From: JALZAI01 sp038212215
GTDB lineage: Bacteria > Actinomycetota > Actinomycetes > Mycobacteriales > Jatrophihabitantaceae
Length of the DNA stretch: 64,000 bases
Assembly (NCBI GenBank): GCA_038212215.1
Contig: JBBQUT010000013.1
Location: 1-64,000 of the forward strand
Direction of reading: 5' to 3'
The notes under the pieces are model-generated. The model made no database searches. It had not been told where the DNA came from and worked only from the letters and a program-made list of their open reading frames with translations. Both the position numbers and the translations under genes were made by a program. This document shows, one piece after another, positions 63,721 to 64,000 of this stretch (within the stretch, counting starts at the first letter, position 1; each line of letters starts with the position of its first letter).

Positions 63721-63812
63721 TGCGGATCACCGGAGCAGTACACCGAACGACTACCCAAATGATCGCCCAGCAACGCGCGATCACCCCTGACCTATCCGCA
63801 AGGAGTATTGAC

Positions 63813-64000
63813 ATGTACGCACTGCATGAAGCCCTCGCGCGCGAGCATCGACTGCGTCGCGAGCGCGAAGCCCGCCAGCACCGGCTGGTGAGCGAGCTGG
63901 CCGCCGAGCGCAGGTGGCGCTACCTCGAACGGCGCGCGCACTCCGCCCACGCACGGCACGCGAAACGTGCTGAGCGGGCAGCGCTCGCCGCGCGGTTCGC
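63813..64000 (+). CDS. Arg/Ala-rich small protein, truncated by window end
   Basis: ATG 63813 has a good SD AAGGAG at 63800-63805. At least 62 codons are visible: MYALHEALAREHRLRREREARQHRL and onward, strongly helical and basic with repeated RRER/ERR motifs. It continues past the window. Not recognised. Its position after whiB7 and its charge suggest nucleic-acid binding or a small cytosolic protein, but nothing more can be said. Confidence 0.7.
   Translation, partial: MYALHEALAREHRLRREREARQHRLVSELAAERRWRYLERRAHSAHARHAKRAERAALAARF

Overview
The window is about 64 kb of very GC-rich DNA with short intergenic gaps, frequent GTG starts and many ATGA/GTGA/TGATG gene overlaps. The gene content is that of an actinobacterium (Actinomycetes): MtrA-MtrB-LpqB, long-form HPF, SecA, MoeZ, the AdnAB helicase-nuclease, mycoredoxin (implying mycothiol), UvrD2 with an HRDC domain, and WhiB7 with an AT-hook. 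From recalled gene order the backbone follows the Mycobacterium tuberculosis stretch from mtrA (Rv3246c) to whiB7 (Rv3197A), with several insertions. Many genes differ from mycobacteria, so I place it only as a non-mycobacterial actinobacterium. No rRNA, tRNA, IS element or CRISPR array was seen.

Layout. 1-2490: the end of a frameshifted DUF222/HNH gene, a 17-bp repeat array, then an Asp-box propeller protein linked to a MoaD/ThiS-like protein. 2515-11931: a secreted SGNH hydrolase facing away from mtrA-mtrB-lpqB-comF-hpf-secA. 11951-16331: an Rv3235-family/LysM pair, an unknown protein, a BldC-like HTH protein, a SAF-domain protein and a CpaE-like ATPase. 16393-21176: a WS/DGAT homologue with an altered active site, a patatin, a small DUF6912-like protein and pruA. 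21197-26409: a compact type VII secretion-like module, namely an FHA-FtsK/SpoIIIE ATPase divergent from a WXG100 protein and a SUFU-domain gene, with two inverted DnaA-box-like sites between them. 26491-34618: MaoC, Nudix, small membrane proteins, VOC and PHP proteins, then propeller protein, RhlE, ferritin-like protein, DUF3107 and TetR in mycobacterial order. 34661-37727: an NHEJ locus with separate polymerase and ligase genes divergent from a Ku with a long Lys/Ala repeat tail. 37751-49742: hydrolase, DUF3152, MoeZ, DinB-like protein, alkyltransferase-like protein, HAD, DUF429 and adnA-adnB. 49745-56085: amine oxidase, M20 peptidase, an M16 peptidase pair and NudC. 56091-62903: a mycoredoxin/kinase-like/ABC-exporter operon and uvrD2. 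62904-64000: whiB7 with an attenuator-type leader, then an Arg-rich protein cut by the window end.

How the genes work together. DNA repair is strongly represented: Ku, LigD-type polymerase, ATP-dependent ligase, AdnAB, UvrD2 and ATL. Envelope and secretion functions are MtrAB-LpqB, SecA, the LysM protein and the WXG100/FtsK module. Stress functions are HPF, mycoredoxin, NudC and WhiB7. MoeZ could activate sulfur carriers of the MoaD type. The observations most worth follow-up are the WXG100/FHA-FtsK/SUFU module with its palindromic control region, the whiB7 leader with a 13-nt perfect Shine-Dalgarno, the relay of tandem ATGA overlaps before the MoaD-like gene, the WS/DGAT lacking its catalytic histidine, and a dispersed repeat that supplies a protein tail.
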